This document shows positions 1 to 9,501 of a DNA stretch of 64,000 nt, piece by piece. The stretch comes from JADFNB01 sp036397455. GTDB lineage: Bacteria > Gemmatimonadota > Gemmatimonadetes > Gemmatimonadales > GWC2-71-9. Below the pieces are notes generated by a model. It was not told the DNA's origin, ran no database searches, and saw nothing but the letters and a program-made list of their open reading frames with translations. The stretch covers positions 11,463-75,462 of the forward strand of contig DASWIX010000033.1 of NCBI GenBank assembly GCA_036397455.1, given 5' to 3'. The translations under genes and the position numbers were made by a program. Every line of letters starts with the position of its first letter. The stretch's first letter is position 1.

Positions 1-887
1 AGAATCAGGGTCCGGACGACCACACCCATGCCGCCCAGATACATGATGACGTAACCGACGGTCTGTTCAGTGACGCCAAGGCGATCGACCAGCAGCAGCG
101 GCATGATCGGCACCGTCCCGTAGAACGCACCGATGGCAATGGCGTACGTCCAGATCAAGCGAGATGGCGGCTCGTTCAGCCGCGTGCCCACACGCCAGAT
201 CGCTTCCCATTCGGAGATCGAGTTGGCGGCCTTCACCGCACTTGAAGGCCCCGAGGCACGCGACTCCCGGAGAAATCGCCACGCGAACACGGCGACGAGG
301 ATCGACAGCGCCGCGGCGCCGAGCCCCGGTGCCTGGCGTCCACCGACCGCGATCAACGCCGAGCCGAACGCGGGCCCGGCCACCGCACCCAGGCTCGTAA
401 CGGCTGACAGCCAACCGAGCGCCTTGGTCCGTTCATCCGGCGCGGTCGAGTCGGTCACGTACGCCTGGACCACGCCAATCGTTCCGCCGCCGATACCCTG
501 GATCACGCGTGACAGCAACAACAACCCTACGCTCTCGGCGAGCCCGAAGATGAGATAGGCAACGGCGGAAATACCGAGACCGACCAGAATGGCCGGCCGC
601 CGTCCGTAGCGGTCCGAGAACCGTCCCCAGAACGGGGCGACGGCGAGTTGCGCCAAGGAGAACGCCGATATGAGTAGCCCGACCACGAACGCGTTCGCGC
701 CGAAGGTCGTGGCGTAGTACGGCAGGAGGGGCAGGATCATGACCAGCCCCACCATGTCGACAAAGGCCGTGACGAAGAGAACGAGCAGTCGCGCCACGGC
801 GTAACGGTAGGCACCCTGGTGGTCCACCACAAGGCGGCCGAGGTGGTATACTAGCTGTCGCGAGAGCGTGAGCATCGGAGCCACCAT
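1..887 (-). CDS. MFS transporter, DHA1/TetA-like (partial, runs off window)
   Basis: About 295 residues of a major facilitator superfamily exporter; the 3' part lies beyond the window edge. The first membrane segment follows a short N-terminal tail and is rich in Leu, Val and Met. The loop between TM2 and TM3 carries the MFS motif A as GRFSDRYGRRPAIL, and the motif SRVIQGIGGG follows, as in drug/H+ antiporters. It probably exports a small molecule from the cytoplasm using the proton gradient; the substrate cannot be told. The start at 887 is backed by a GGAGG box four bases upstream. An ATG at 875 is an alternative. The start codon shares the palindrome CATG with the start of the divergent gene at 886. 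Confidence 0.85.
   Translation of the reverse strand, partial: MVAPMLTLSRQLVYHLGRLVVDHQGAYRYAVARLLVLFVTAFVDMVGLVMILPLLPYYATTFGANAFVVGLLISAFSLAQLAVAPFWGRFSDRYGRRPAILVGLGISAVAYLIFGLAESVGLLLLSRVIQGIGGGTIGVVQAYVTDSTAPDERTKALGWLSAVTSLGAVAGPAFGSALIAVGGRQAPGLGAAALSILVAVFAWRFLRESRASGPSSAVKAANSISEWEAIWRVGTRLNEPPSRLIWTYAIAIGAFYGTVPIMPLLLVDRLGVTEQTVGYVIMYLGGMGVVVRTLI
844..852 (+). promoter_or_regulatory. Putative extended -10 promoter for the beta-propeller lipoprotein gene
   Basis: TGG directly before TATACT gives an extended -10 element (TGnTATACT), about 34 bases before the ATG at 886. No convincing -35 box lies upstream, as is common for extended -10 promoters. It lies inside the 5' end of the divergent transporter gene. 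Confidence 0.4.
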
Positions 888-2127
888 GAATCCTCCAGCC
901 AGCATCATCCTGATGGTCGCGCTGGCGCCGCTGGCGTGCGGCACCGAGCGGGACGCCATCGCCGTGGCCAGCGCGCGGGACAGCGCGGGGATCGCCATTG
1001 TCGAGAGCGCCGAGCCACGATGGGGCGGCGACGGCGGCTGGCGTCTCTCGAGCGACCCGGCGGTACGTATCGGCGCGCTGGAAGACAACCCGGTGTACGA
1101 GTTGTACCAGGTTTCCAACGCCGTGCGCCTGTCCGACGGGCGGATTGTGGTCGCCAACAGCGGCACGCACGAGTTGCGCTTCTACGACGAGGCGGGGACG
1201 TTCCTCATGAAGGTGGGACGGCAGGGCGGTGGGCCGGGTGAGTTCGAAATGCTCTTCACGATTCGCGCACTCGCCGGCGACTCGGTCATGGCCTACGACG
1301 CGAACCACCGTCGCATTTCCATCTTCGATCCGCAGGCCCGATTCGTCAGGGATCTCGCGATCGGCAACGCCGAGCAAGTCTTGTTCGCGTTGCCGCACGG
1401 CCGACTTCCCGACGGGAGCTACCTCGTTGAATCCCCGAGCCGCCAGCCGGGACCGGCCATGCTCGATCGACCGACCGGCCGCCAGCGTGACAGCATCGTC
1501 GTGCTCCGCCTCGACGCGACCGGTGGCATCCTCGACACCATGGGAATCTTCCCCGGCCTCGCGATGCAGATCACCACCGTGAAAATGGGCGACCGCGGGT
1601 TCCCGATGCCGCTGGCGGTCCCCTTCAGTCCACGCACGACGATCTCCCTCGGCAGCGACCGCACGTACGTGGGAACGAGCGATACCTATGAGATCCGCAT
1701 GTTCGACGTGCGAGGCACCCTGACGCGCATCGTGCGCCGGCCCCACGAGAACCGTCCCGTGACGGACCGAGACGTTGCCACCACGCGCGAACGCATGGAC
1801 GCCGGGCTCGCCCAACAGAGCAATCCCTTCAGCGCGCAGCTGCGCGATGTGTACCGTGACATCGAGTACCCGGAGACGATGCCCGCGTATGGCATGGTGA
1901 TCGGCGACCGCGAGGGCAATCTGTGGGTCTCCGAGACGGGTGCGCCCGACCGCGACGAAGCGCGTTGGACCGTGTTCGACCGCGACGGCGCCATGCTGGG
2001 GACGGTGGCGATTCCGAGGGAACTCCGCGTCACGGAGATTGGCGCCACGTACGTCCTTGGCACGATGAGCGACGATCTCGAGATCGAGTCCGTCCTGTTG
2101 TACAATCTGATCAAGCCGCGGACGTGA
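886..2127 (+). CDS. Six-bladed beta-propeller lipoprotein
   Basis: A 413-residue exported lipoprotein. The N terminus is a short hydrophobic signal ending in the lipobox APLAC, so the mature protein starts at Cys and is probably membrane-anchored outside the cytoplasm. The body contains NHL/6-bladed-propeller style blades such as GRIVVANSGTHELRFYDEAG and VGRQGGGPGEFEML, typical of the 6-bladed beta-propeller family that is expanded in Bacteroidota and Gemmatimonadota. Its ligand is unknown. The ATG at 886 is preferred over an in-frame GTG at 868 because it puts the signal peptide right at the N terminus and has GGAG five bases before it. The stop overlaps the start of the next gene (GTGA), so the two are probably translationally coupled. 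Confidence 0.85.
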   Translation: MNPPASIILMVALAPLACGTERDAIAVASARDSAGIAIVESAEPRWGGDGGWRLSSDPAVRIGALEDNPVYELYQVSNAVRLSDGRIVVANSGTHELRFYDEAGTFLMKVGRQGGGPGEFEMLFTIRALAGDSVMAYDANHRRISIFDPQARFVRDLAIGNAEQVLFALPHGRLPDGSYLVESPSRQPGPAMLDRPTGRQRDSIVVLRLDATGGILDTMGIFPGLAMQITTVKMGDRGFPMPLAVPFSPRTTISLGSDRTYVGTSDTYEIRMFDVRGTLTRIVRRPHENRPVTDRDVATTRERMDAGLAQQSNPFSAQLRDVYRDIEYPETMPAYGMVIGDREGNLWVSETGAPDRDEARWTVFDRDGAMLGTVAIPRELRVTEIGATYVLGTMSDDLEIESVLLYNLIKPRT

Positions 2128-3275
2128 CCGCGGTGATCACGGATCCGCTCGCCGTCCTCGCGGCCCTGGCGGTCGTCGTCTATGTGTCGCTGCGCCTCGA
2201 GGTGAGGGTGCGCATGTTCCGCGCGCTCGGCGCGGCGCTCGTCGGCATTCTCTTTGGCATGTTGTTGTCCAACATCGGCGTCCTCCCCGGCGAGTCACCG
2301 ACGTACGCGTTCCTCGTCGGTCCCGGGTTGCAGGTCGGCATCGCGCTGATTCTCCTCGGCGTGAACGTGCGCTCGATTCGCGACGCCGGGCCGACCATGC
2401 TGGCGGCGTTCGCGCTCGGCGCGGCCGGCACGGCCGCCGGTGCAACGGTCGGCGCGTTGATCTTCGCGCCCATGGTGGGACCGGAAACGTGGAAACTCGC
2501 GGGGCAGTTCACCGGGACCTACACCGGTGGCGGAGCAAACTTCGCCGCGGTCGGCCAGGCACTCGATACCAGCAGCGACATCTTCACCGCCGCCCTCGCC
2601 GCGGACGTGAGCGTCACGGCCCTGTGGATGGCGACGTGTCTTGCCGTGCCGGTGTTGCTCGGACGCCAGGCAGCCGAGTACGCCGCTCCCGCTCACCAGC
2701 CCTCGCCGGCGGGACAGCCGCTCACCCTCGAGCGGGCATTGTACAGTTCGGGCACGGCCATCTCGCTGAGCGACGCCGCCGCCCTGGTCCTGATCGCCGT
2801 GGGTTCGGTGTGGCTGTCCGGGGTGATCGCCTCGTGGATTCCGAGTATCCCCGCCATGCTGTGGCTGACGACGATCGTGCTGGCGGTGGCTCACATCCCC
2901 TCGGTCCAGGCGCTCCCGGGCGGAGCGCTTTGGGGCAACTACCTGTTGCTGTTGTTCCTCGCGTCCAACGGCGCCCAATCGGTGATCGCGAACATCGTCA
3001 GGCTCGGTCCCGCCGTCTTCTACTTCGCCATGACGACGGTGGCGATACACGGTGTGGTCCTGTTCGGGATGGGCCGGCTGCTTCGCCTCGACTGGGCGAC
3101 CCTCGCGGTCGCATCCCAAGCCAACGTCGGGGGCCCCGCGTCGGCGATGGCACTCGCGGGGGCCAGGGGCTACGCCAATCAGCTACTCCCGGGTGTTGCG
3201 GTCGGGCTGCTCGGCTACGCGGTCGGTAATTACCTTGGGTTGGGCGTGGCAAGCCTGCTCCACAGCCTCGGGTGA
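2124..3275 (+). CDS. DUF819 family integral membrane protein
   Basis: A 383-residue, very hydrophobic protein with about ten membrane segments. The glycine-rich stretches GTYTGGGANFAAVGQAL and SQANVGGPASAMALA are characteristic of the DUF819 (YjcL-like) permease-like family, whose transport substrate is unknown. The GTG at 2124 overlaps the stop of the preceding lipoprotein gene by four bases (GTGA) and is the likely start; a GTG at 2133 is possible. A hairpin just after the stop suggests that this two-gene operon ends here. Confidence 0.82.
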   Translation: MTAVITDPLAVLAALAVVVYVSLRLEVRVRMFRALGAALVGILFGMLLSNIGVLPGESPTYAFLVGPGLQVGIALILLGVNVRSIRDAGPTMLAAFALGAAGTAAGATVGALIFAPMVGPETWKLAGQFTGTYTGGGANFAAVGQALDTSSDIFTAALAADVSVTALWMATCLAVPVLLGRQAAEYAAPAHQPSPAGQPLTLERALYSSGTAISLSDAAALVLIAVGSVWLSGVIASWIPSIPAMLWLTTIVLAVAHIPSVQALPGGALWGNYLLLLFLASNGAQSVIANIVRLGPAVFYFAMTTVAIHGVVLFGMGRLLRLDWATLAVASQANVGGPASAMALAGARGYANQLLPGVAVGLLGYAVGNYLGLGVASLLHSLG

Positions 3276-3276
3276 G

Positions 3277-3296
3277 ATGATCCCGGGGGATCATTT
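3277..3296 (+). terminator. Putative terminator hairpin after the DUF819 gene
   Basis: Two bases after the stop codon there is a perfect inverted repeat, ATGATCCC and GGGATCAT separated by GG, followed by TTT. The T tract is short, so termination is plausible but not proven. Confidence 0.4.
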
Positions 3297-3378
3297 CCCC
3301 GGCCGGGGGTTTCCCAAAGAGCATGGCCCGGTAGCCCAGCCGCACGACTTAAGGAGTTACGTCACCAGATCCAGACAC

Positions 3379-3406
3379 TTGCGCCTCATCACTTTCGGGT
3401 TACATT
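3379..3406 (+). promoter_or_regulatory. Candidate promoter of the RND efflux operon
   Basis: TTGCGC and TACATT are spaced by 16 bases, about 100 bases before the GTG start at 3505. The intergenic stretch 3297-3504 is locally less GC-rich and shows no coding sequence. Confidence 0.35.
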
Positions 3407-3504
3407 CGGTTTTCCCGAGTTCCGGCCAAGATTTTGGGGATTTTCCCACCATCGGACGAGATGAGTGGGGCCGCGGTACGCGTCACTGAATTGGAGACTG
3501 CCCC

Positions 3505-6500
3505 GTGAAGTTGTCCGACACCGCCATTCGTCGGCCAGTCCTGGCCAGCGTCATGAGCGTCACGCTGGTGCTCTTTGGCGCCATCGGATTCGTGCGTCTC
3601 CCAGTTCGGGAGTTTCCTGACGTCGATCCGCCCATCGTTTCGGTCACGACCGTGCTTCGCGGCGCCAACCCTCGCGTGATGGAATCGGCGGTCACGGACA
3701 TTCTCGAGGAAGAGCTGAGTACCATCGCCGGACTCCGCACGCTCACGAGTTCGAGTGCGGAGCAGTCCAGCACCATCACCCTGGAGTTCACGCTCGACCG
3801 CGACATCGAAGCTTCGGCGCAGGACGTGCGCGACAAGGTGGCGCGGGTGCGAGGCCGCCTCCCCCAGGAAATCGAGGAACCGGTCGTCAGCAAGCAGGAT
3901 TCCGACGCGCAGCCGTTTTTCTGGCTGGCGTTGGTCGGCGAGAACTACGATCTGCTGCAGCTCTCGGACATCGGCGACCGCGAGGTCAAGACGCGGCTGC
4001 AGAGTCTTCCCGGTGTGGGGCGCGCCCAGATCTTCGGTGAGCGGCGTTACGCGATGCGTATCTGGCTGTCCGCTGCGGAGCTGGCCGCGCGTGGCCTGAC
4101 GGTGCAGGACGTGATCGACGCCATTCGCAGCCGTAACGTCGAGGTTCCGGCCGGCCGCATCGAGTCGGAGCGCCGCGAATTCACCGTGCGGTCACTCGGC
4201 GAACTCAAGACCCCCGACGAGTTCGCCAACCTCTTGGTCTCCAGCACCGGCGGGCGGGTCGTGAAGTTGCGGGATCTCTCCCGGGTCGAACTCGGACCGG
4301 AAGACCAACGCAGCACGTTGCGGTTCAACGGGAAGGCGGCGGTGGCCGTCGGCGTCATTCGCCAGTCCAAGGCGAACCTCATCCAGGTGTCCGACGCGAT
4401 CCATGCGGAACTGGCCAACATCCAGGAAGCGTTACCGCCGGGCGTCAACATCGAGGTGGCGTACGATGGGGCCGTGTTCGTACGGCGGTCCATCGAGGAA
4501 GCGGAACAGACACTCGTCATCGCCGCCATTCTGGTGGTGTTCATCATCTTCTTCTTCCTGCGGAACCTTCGGGCCACCATCATACCGGGGCTTGCCATCC
4601 CCACCTCGATCATCGCCGCATTCGGCCTGATGTACTTCCTGGGGTTCACGATCAACAATCTCACGTTGCTCGCGCTGATCCTGGCCATCGGGATCGTGGT
4701 CGACGACGCGATCATCGTGATGGAGAATGCGTACCGGCATCAGGAGGAACTCCACGAGAATCCTGAGCAGGCCGCCATGCGCGGCACATCCGAAATCGCG
4801 TTTGCCGTGATCGCGACGACGATTGCCCTGGTGGCCGTGTTCTCTCCGCTCGCGTTCCTGCAAGGGACCACCGGCCGGTTGTTCAACGAGTTCGGGCTGG
4901 CCCTGACCGGGGCGGTCGTCATCTCGAGCTTCATTGCGTTGACACTCACGCCCATGCTCAGCGCGAAGATCCTCCGCGTTCCCGAGCGCCATGGGGTGGT
5001 TTTCAACCTGTTCGAGCAGACGTTTCTCACCATCACCGGATGGTATCGGAACTCGCTCGTGTTGGCGCTCCGGCATCGTTGGGTGGTGACGATCGGTGCC
5101 GTGGCCATCGTCCTCACGGCCGTGGGTGTCTTCCGGTCGCTCAAACGCGAGTTCATTCCACCGGAGGACCGTGGTCTGTTCGTCACCTTCGTGGTCGCGC
5201 CGGAAGGCTCCTCGCTCGAGTACACCGATGGCTATCAGCGCCAGGTGGAGGCGATTCTCGAACGGACCGAAGGCATCGCCATGTACTTCAGTGGCGTCGG
5301 GTTCTTCGGTCCGGTGAACACCGGCATCCTGTTTGCGCGGCTCGACGACTGGGACACGCGGGACCGATCGGTGCACGACATCCTCGCCGAGGTCCAGCCG
5401 CAGATGTTCGGCATCCCCGGGATCTTCGCGTTCGCGAGCAATCCGCCCGCGTTCGGGTTCGGGCAGCCGGTCCAATTTGTCGTGCGGCATCCCAACTTCG
5501 ATTCGCTCGGCGTCGGCATGGACGCGCTGCTGGCGCGGGCGCGCCAGATCCCCGGCTTGATCAACGTCGACACCGACCTCCGCGTGAACAAACCGGAGCT
5601 GTCCGTGAGCTTCGACCGGGACCGCGCCGAAGATCTCGGCGTGCCCATTCGCGAGGTATCCTTGACGCTCCAGGCGCTCCTCGGCGGCCAGCGGGTCAGT
5701 ACGTTTACGCGCAACAACAAACTGTACTACGTCATGGTCCAACTCGACCCCACCGAACGGGCCACGCCAAGCGACATGTCCGCGATCTATCTGCGCGGCC
5801 GGGGCGGGGAACTGGTGACGATGGACGCGCTGACCAGCATAGACGAGGGCGTCGGGCCGCGACAGCTCAACCACTTCAACCGAGTCCGATCGGCCACGCT
5901 CACCGGTGGCCTGGCTCCCACCTTCACGCTCGGCGAAGCACTCGACTCCCTGCACGCCGCCGCGCGGGAAGTCCTGCCGCGCGGGTCCAGCGTCGCGCTG
6001 GCCGGTGAGAGCCGCGAACTCGAGGAAAGCGGGTCGGCGCTGTACTTCGCCTTCGTCCTCGCGCTCGTCGCCGTGTATCTCGTGCTCGCCGCGCAGTTCG
6101 AGTCGTTGATTCACCCGTTCACGGTGTTGTTGTCGGTCCCGCTTGCGGTGACCGGCGGGCTCGTCACGCTGCTCCTGTTGGGTTCCACCCTCAATCTCTA
6201 CAGTCAGATCGGGATGATTCTGCTGATCGGCATCGTGACCAAGAACTCGATTCTCCTCGTGGAATACGGCAACCAGCTGATGGCCAAGGGCATGACCGCC
6301 GCCGAGGCCATCGTCGAGTCGGGCCGCATCCGGTTACGTCCCATCGTGATGACTTCGGTTGCGACCCTCATGGCGACGCTGCCGATCGCCCTGGGGCTGG
6401 GCGCCGGCTCGATGAGCCGCCGTCCACTCGGGTACGCCATCGTCGGAGGGCTCGCCTTCTCGACGGTGTTGACCCTGTATCTCGTGCCGGTCGTGTACGT

Positions 6501-6570
6501 ATTGCTCGATGGGCTCACCGCGCGCCTCCGCCGCGCGGCGCCGGCGCTCGATCCGGCGGAGGCGCGGTAA
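3505..6570 (+). CDS. RND efflux pump permease, HAE1/AcrB family
   Basis: A 1021-residue inner-membrane proton-driven RND transporter, full length for the family. TM1 lies near residues 11-31. The TM4 proton-relay aspartates are present as GIVVDDAIIVMENAYRH (D400, D401). The second half repeats the pattern, including GIVTKNSILLVEYGNQL in TM10. The sequence resembles the hydrophobic/amphiphilic efflux (HAE1) branch, not the heavy-metal branch. A GGAG lies nine bases before the GTG start. The next gene (TolC type) overlaps the stop by one base (TAATG), and the adaptor follows, giving a complete tripartite pump in the order permease, outer-membrane channel, adaptor. The substrate is not predictable. 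Confidence 0.95.
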   Translation: MKLSDTAIRRPVLASVMSVTLVLFGAIGFVRLPVREFPDVDPPIVSVTTVLRGANPRVMESAVTDILEEELSTIAGLRTLTSSSAEQSSTITLEFTLDRDIEASAQDVRDKVARVRGRLPQEIEEPVVSKQDSDAQPFFWLALVGENYDLLQLSDIGDREVKTRLQSLPGVGRAQIFGERRYAMRIWLSAAELAARGLTVQDVIDAIRSRNVEVPAGRIESERREFTVRSLGELKTPDEFANLLVSSTGGRVVKLRDLSRVELGPEDQRSTLRFNGKAAVAVGVIRQSKANLIQVSDAIHAELANIQEALPPGVNIEVAYDGAVFVRRSIEEAEQTLVIAAILVVFIIFFFLRNLRATIIPGLAIPTSIIAAFGLMYFLGFTINNLTLLALILAIGIVVDDAIIVMENAYRHQEELHENPEQAAMRGTSEIAFAVIATTIALVAVFSPLAFLQGTTGRLFNEFGLALTGAVVISSFIALTLTPMLSAKILRVPERHGVVFNLFEQTFLTITGWYRNSLVLALRHRWVVTIGAVAIVLTAVGVFRSLKREFIPPEDRGLFVTFVVAPEGSSLEYTDGYQRQVEAILERTEGIAMYFSGVGFFGPVNTGILFARLDDWDTRDRSVHDILAEVQPQMFGIPGIFAFASNPPAFGFGQPVQFVVRHPNFDSLGVGMDALLARARQIPGLINVDTDLRVNKPELSVSFDRDRAEDLGVPIREVSLTLQALLGGQRVSTFTRNNKLYYVMVQLDPTERATPSDMSAIYLRGRGGELVTMDALTSIDEGVGPRQLNHFNRVRSATLTGGLAPTFTLGEALDSLHAAAREVLPRGSSVALAGESRELEESGSALYFAFVLALVAVYLVLAAQFESLIHPFTVLLSVPLAVTGGLVTLLLLGSTLNLYSQIGMILLIGIVTKNSILLVEYGNQLMAKGMTAAEAIVESGRIRLRPIVMTSVATLMATLPIALGLGAGSMSRRPLGYAIVGGLAFSTVLTLYLVPVVYVLLDGLTARLRRAAPALDPAEAR

Positions 6571-7838
6571 TGCTGCTGCTGCTCGCCGCCTTGCAGATGG
6601 TCGGAGCCGACACGGTCAGGCAGATCTCGCTCGAGGAGGCCCTGCGTCTGGGTACCCAACTCGATCCCGGATACGTGACGGCGCTCGGTCAGGTACGGAA
6701 CGCCACCTGGCAGCGCCGCGCGGCGTTCACGACGTTCATCCTTCCGTCAGTCGTATTCCAAACGGCGGCGACGCGCTACTCGAGCGACGCGTTCAACATC
6801 GGGACACTGCAACCGGCCTCTCAGATCGTGACCGCTCAGCTCAGCGCCAACTACGACCTGTTTCGTGGTGGGGCGAAGTTCTTCGAATTGGCGCGCGCAC
6901 GAGCCGACTTCGAGAGTGCGGAAGCATCCGCGCTGCAGGCACGCTATCGCACCGCCTTGTTGATCGAAGCGGACTACTACGACGTGCTGGCGCAGCAGGA
7001 GTTGACGCGCGTGAGCGAGGAACGCGTTCGCCGCGCGGCGGAGCAACTTACGGTCGCACGCGCGCGGGTCGTTTCCGGGGCGGCCGTCCAGACGGATTCC
7101 CTTCAGCTGTTGCTCGAGTTGACGCGCGCACGGGTCGATCTGCTCCGCCAGCGGTCGAGTCTCACGGTGGCCCGCCTGCAACTCGGCAGGCGCGTCGGGT
7201 TGACCGGACCGGCGGCGGCCGCCCCGGTCGATGCTGCCCCGCCGGCATTGCCGCTTTCGGTTGACGCCGCGGTGGCGGAGGCGATCGATGCGGGTCCCAG
7301 CTATCAGGCGGCCCGCGCCAAGGCTCGTGCCGCGTCCGCGTCGGCTCGGTCGGGGTGGAGCCTGTATCTGCCGCAGATCACCCTCAACGGCTTGGTGACG
7401 GCGTTCGACGATCGGTTCTTTCCCAACGCGACGACGCGTTCCTCACTCGGGATCAGCTTTACGCTCCCGCTGTGGAACAACGGCCAGCGGGAGATCGCGC
7501 TGTCACAGGCCCGCGTGGCGCGAGACATCGCGGCCGCCGTCGCCGATGACGCCGCGCGTGCGGCCCGGCGCGACGTGGTCGAGGCGTACGAGGCGTATAC
7601 GACGGCGCAGGCCAGTAGCGAATTGGCCCGGCAGCAACTGGCGGTGGCCGGCGAGAATCTGCGGGTGCAACAGGAGCGCTATCGCGCCGGCGCAACGACC
7701 ATTCTCGATCTCGTGACCGCCCAGGTCAGTATCACCGAAGCCGAGGCAGGCGTGGTGCAGGCGCGATATGCCGCGCGGCTGGCACTCGCGGGGCTGGAAG
7801 CCATTCTCGGCCGGCGACTCTTTGCAGGCGAAAGGTAG
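6570..7838 (+). CDS. TolC family outer membrane efflux protein
   Basis: A 422-residue outer-membrane channel subunit. After a short signal-like start (MLLLLAALQMVGA), the sequence ISLEEALRLG opens the TolC/OEP repeat. Long Ala/Arg-rich helices (residues about 105-160 and 310-410) form the periplasmic coiled-coil barrel, and the repeat is seen again in the C-terminal half, ending YRAGATTILDLVTAQ. It should form the exit duct for the RND pump encoded immediately upstream; the start codon overlaps that gene's stop by one base. The signal peptide is shorter than usual, so the true processing site is unsure. Confidence 0.92.
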   Translation: MLLLLAALQMVGADTVRQISLEEALRLGTQLDPGYVTALGQVRNATWQRRAAFTTFILPSVVFQTAATRYSSDAFNIGTLQPASQIVTAQLSANYDLFRGGAKFFELARARADFESAEASALQARYRTALLIEADYYDVLAQQELTRVSEERVRRAAEQLTVARARVVSGAAVQTDSLQLLLELTRARVDLLRQRSSLTVARLQLGRRVGLTGPAAAAPVDAAPPALPLSVDAAVAEAIDAGPSYQAARAKARAASASARSGWSLYLPQITLNGLVTAFDDRFFPNATTRSSLGISFTLPLWNNGQREIALSQARVARDIAAAVADDAARAARRDVVEAYEAYTTAQASSELARQQLAVAGENLRVQQERYRAGATTILDLVTAQVSITEAEAGVVQARYAARLALAGLEAILGRRLFAGER

Positions 7839-7842
7839 AGTA

Positions 7843-8913
7843 ATGCGACGTACGTTCCTGATGATGGTCGCCACCGCCGTTGGGTGCGGAGGCGCGGAAG
7901 CAGGTGACGCGATCCCGGGCGGCGGTAGTGAACCACTGCCGACGCCGGTTGATGTCGCCGAGGCGAAGAACGACACCGTCATCGACGAGATCGTCGCCAC
8001 GGGACAAATCGAGGCGGTGCAGTCGATCGAGCTGCGACCCGAAGTCGAAGGTCGACTGGTGGCGATCCTCGTGCGTGAGGGATTCGAGGTACGGGAAGGC
8101 ACGCCGCTGTTCAAGGTGGACGACGCGCAACTCCGCGCGCAGGTCGCGCGGCTCGAGGCCGAACGCGATCTCGCCGTCCAGGCACTCGAACGCACCCGGG
8201 ACCTGATCAGCCGTAACGCGTCGTCACAAGCCGACCTGCAGCAGGCGGAAGCCAACGCGCGGAGCAGCGCCGCACAGCTCGAGCTGCAGCAGATTCGACT
8301 CGACCGGACCCTGGTGCGGGCACCGTTCACCGGTGTGATCGGGCGGCGGTTCGTGAGCCTCGGCGACTATGTGACGACCGCATCCCGCCTGGCGACGCTC
8401 CAAACCGTCAACCCGCAACGAGCGGTGTTTGCCGTGCCCGAGCGGTTCGCCCAGCGCCTCGCTACGACGCAGCAAATCACATTTCGCATCGCCGCGGGAG
8501 AACCACGGCAGTACGAGGGCACCGTCGAGTTCGTCGATCCGGTCGTGGAACTTCCAGGCCGGACGATCACCGTCAAAGCGCGGGTCCGGAACCACGACCG
8601 TACCCTCAAGTCCGGCATGTTCATCGAGGTCCGCCTGGCGACCGACGTGCGACCCGACGCCGTGGTCGTGCCGGAGGACGCGGTTCTGCCGCTGCAGGGA
8701 TTGACGTTCGTGTGGGTCGTGACCGACGGCACGGTGACACGCCGCCCCGTCCGGCTTGGCATCCGCACACCCGGGTTCGTCGAGGTCATCACCGGTGTCA
8801 CGGCGGGTGAGCACGTGGTCGTCGGTGGGTTGGAGCGTCTGTTCGACGGCGCGCCGGTCATGCCGAGCCTGGTCCAACGCACCGCGGACGTGGTACGGCA
8901 ACCCGCCAACTAG
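7843..8913 (+). CDS. RND efflux periplasmic adaptor (membrane fusion protein)
   Basis: A 356-residue adaptor linking the inner-membrane pump to the TolC-type channel. The N terminus ends in a Cys after a short hydrophobic stretch (VATAVGC), suggesting a lipoprotein. The half-motifs of the barrel-sandwich/lipoyl domain are clear: SIELRPEVEGRLVAILVREG, and later VRAPFTGVIGRRFVSLGDYV. Between them is a short coiled-coil hairpin rich in Glu, Arg and Gln. A beta-barrel and membrane-proximal domain follow. The ATG at 7843 is chosen over an upstream in-frame ATG (7768) because it puts the signal at the N terminus and avoids overlap with the channel gene. It is the third gene of the efflux operon. 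Confidence 0.92.
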   Translation: MRRTFLMMVATAVGCGGAEAGDAIPGGGSEPLPTPVDVAEAKNDTVIDEIVATGQIEAVQSIELRPEVEGRLVAILVREGFEVREGTPLFKVDDAQLRAQVARLEAERDLAVQALERTRDLISRNASSQADLQQAEANARSSAAQLELQQIRLDRTLVRAPFTGVIGRRFVSLGDYVTTASRLATLQTVNPQRAVFAVPERFAQRLATTQQITFRIAAGEPRQYEGTVEFVDPVVELPGRTITVKARVRNHDRTLKSGMFIEVRLATDVRPDAVVVPEDAVLPLQGLTFVWVVTDGTVTRRPVRLGIRTPGFVEVITGVTAGEHVVVGGLERLFDGAPVMPSLVQRTADVVRQPAN

Positions 8914-8956
8914 GAATGCGTACTGAATGGTGCTCCCATTTCACGGCGAGGCAGCC

Positions 8957-9463
8957 ATGAAGCCCAGCCTGCTCGAAGAAACGCTCGAGGCCTGGCGCGA
9001 CGTCCGCTCCGGGATCATCGACGAGTGCCGGAACATCCCCGCGCGACAGTACAGCTTCCGGCCGACGCCGGCGGTGAAGAGCGTGCACGAACTCGTGCAA
9101 CACATCCTCGAGGTCTCGATGCTCATGACCGGCGAACTCGCGAGACCCGATACCGATCTCCAACGAAGACCATGGCCCAAGCTCTTGGCGATGTACGCCG
9201 GACCCGCGCATCGCGCGAAGACCAGGTCGGACCTCTTGAAGCTGCTGAAGTCCCAGATGCGTGACGCGGAGCGTGCATTCCGCGACGCCGGTGAGTTGTC
9301 ACTCTACCAGTTCATCACGCGCTTCGACGGTGAGCAGGGTACGAAACTCACCTGGCTGCAGCACGGAATCGCCCAGGAGATGTACCACCGCGGGCAGCTG
9401 GCGCTGTATGCAAGGCTCCTCGGCCTCGAGCCGGCGCTGACGCGGCGGATACGGGGCGGATAA
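8957..9463 (+). CDS. DinB-like putative metal-binding protein
   Basis: A 168-residue protein resembling the DinB/YfiT-like four-helix-bundle family. The conserved metal-ligand histidines appear as VHELVQHI in the second helix and HGIAQEMYHRGQL in the last one. Some family members act as thiol-dependent S-transferases (for example with bacillithiol or mycothiol), others are uncharacterised; nothing here fixes the substrate. A GAGG lies six bases before the ATG at 8957; an ATG at 8927 would add ten residues. It lies 43 bases after the efflux operon and may be cotranscribed with it. Confidence 0.72.
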   Translation: MKPSLLEETLEAWRDVRSGIIDECRNIPARQYSFRPTPAVKSVHELVQHILEVSMLMTGELARPDTDLQRRPWPKLLAMYAGPAHRAKTRSDLLKLLKSQMRDAERAFRDAGELSLYQFITRFDGEQGTKLTWLQHGIAQEMYHRGQLALYARLLGLEPALTRRIRGG

Positions 9464-9501
9464 CCGGCGGCGTACCCTCGAGTGCATCGCTATCTTGCAA
9501 C

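Noticed and set aside
433..1815. Long minus-strand open frame of about 460 codons over the lipoprotein gene
   Set aside because: It lies opposite a well-supported beta-propeller gene, has arginine/histidine-rich composition typical of antisense frames in GC-rich DNA and crosses into the MFS gene region. No family motif is visible.
3297..3504. Possible tRNA or small RNA in the gap before the RND operon
   Set aside because: No cloverleaf or conserved T-arm could be traced; only promoter-like sequence was seen.
4432..6114. Minus-strand open frame of about 560 codons within the RND pump gene
   Set aside because: Antisense shadow of the RND gene; composition is Arg/Glu/His rich with no domain.
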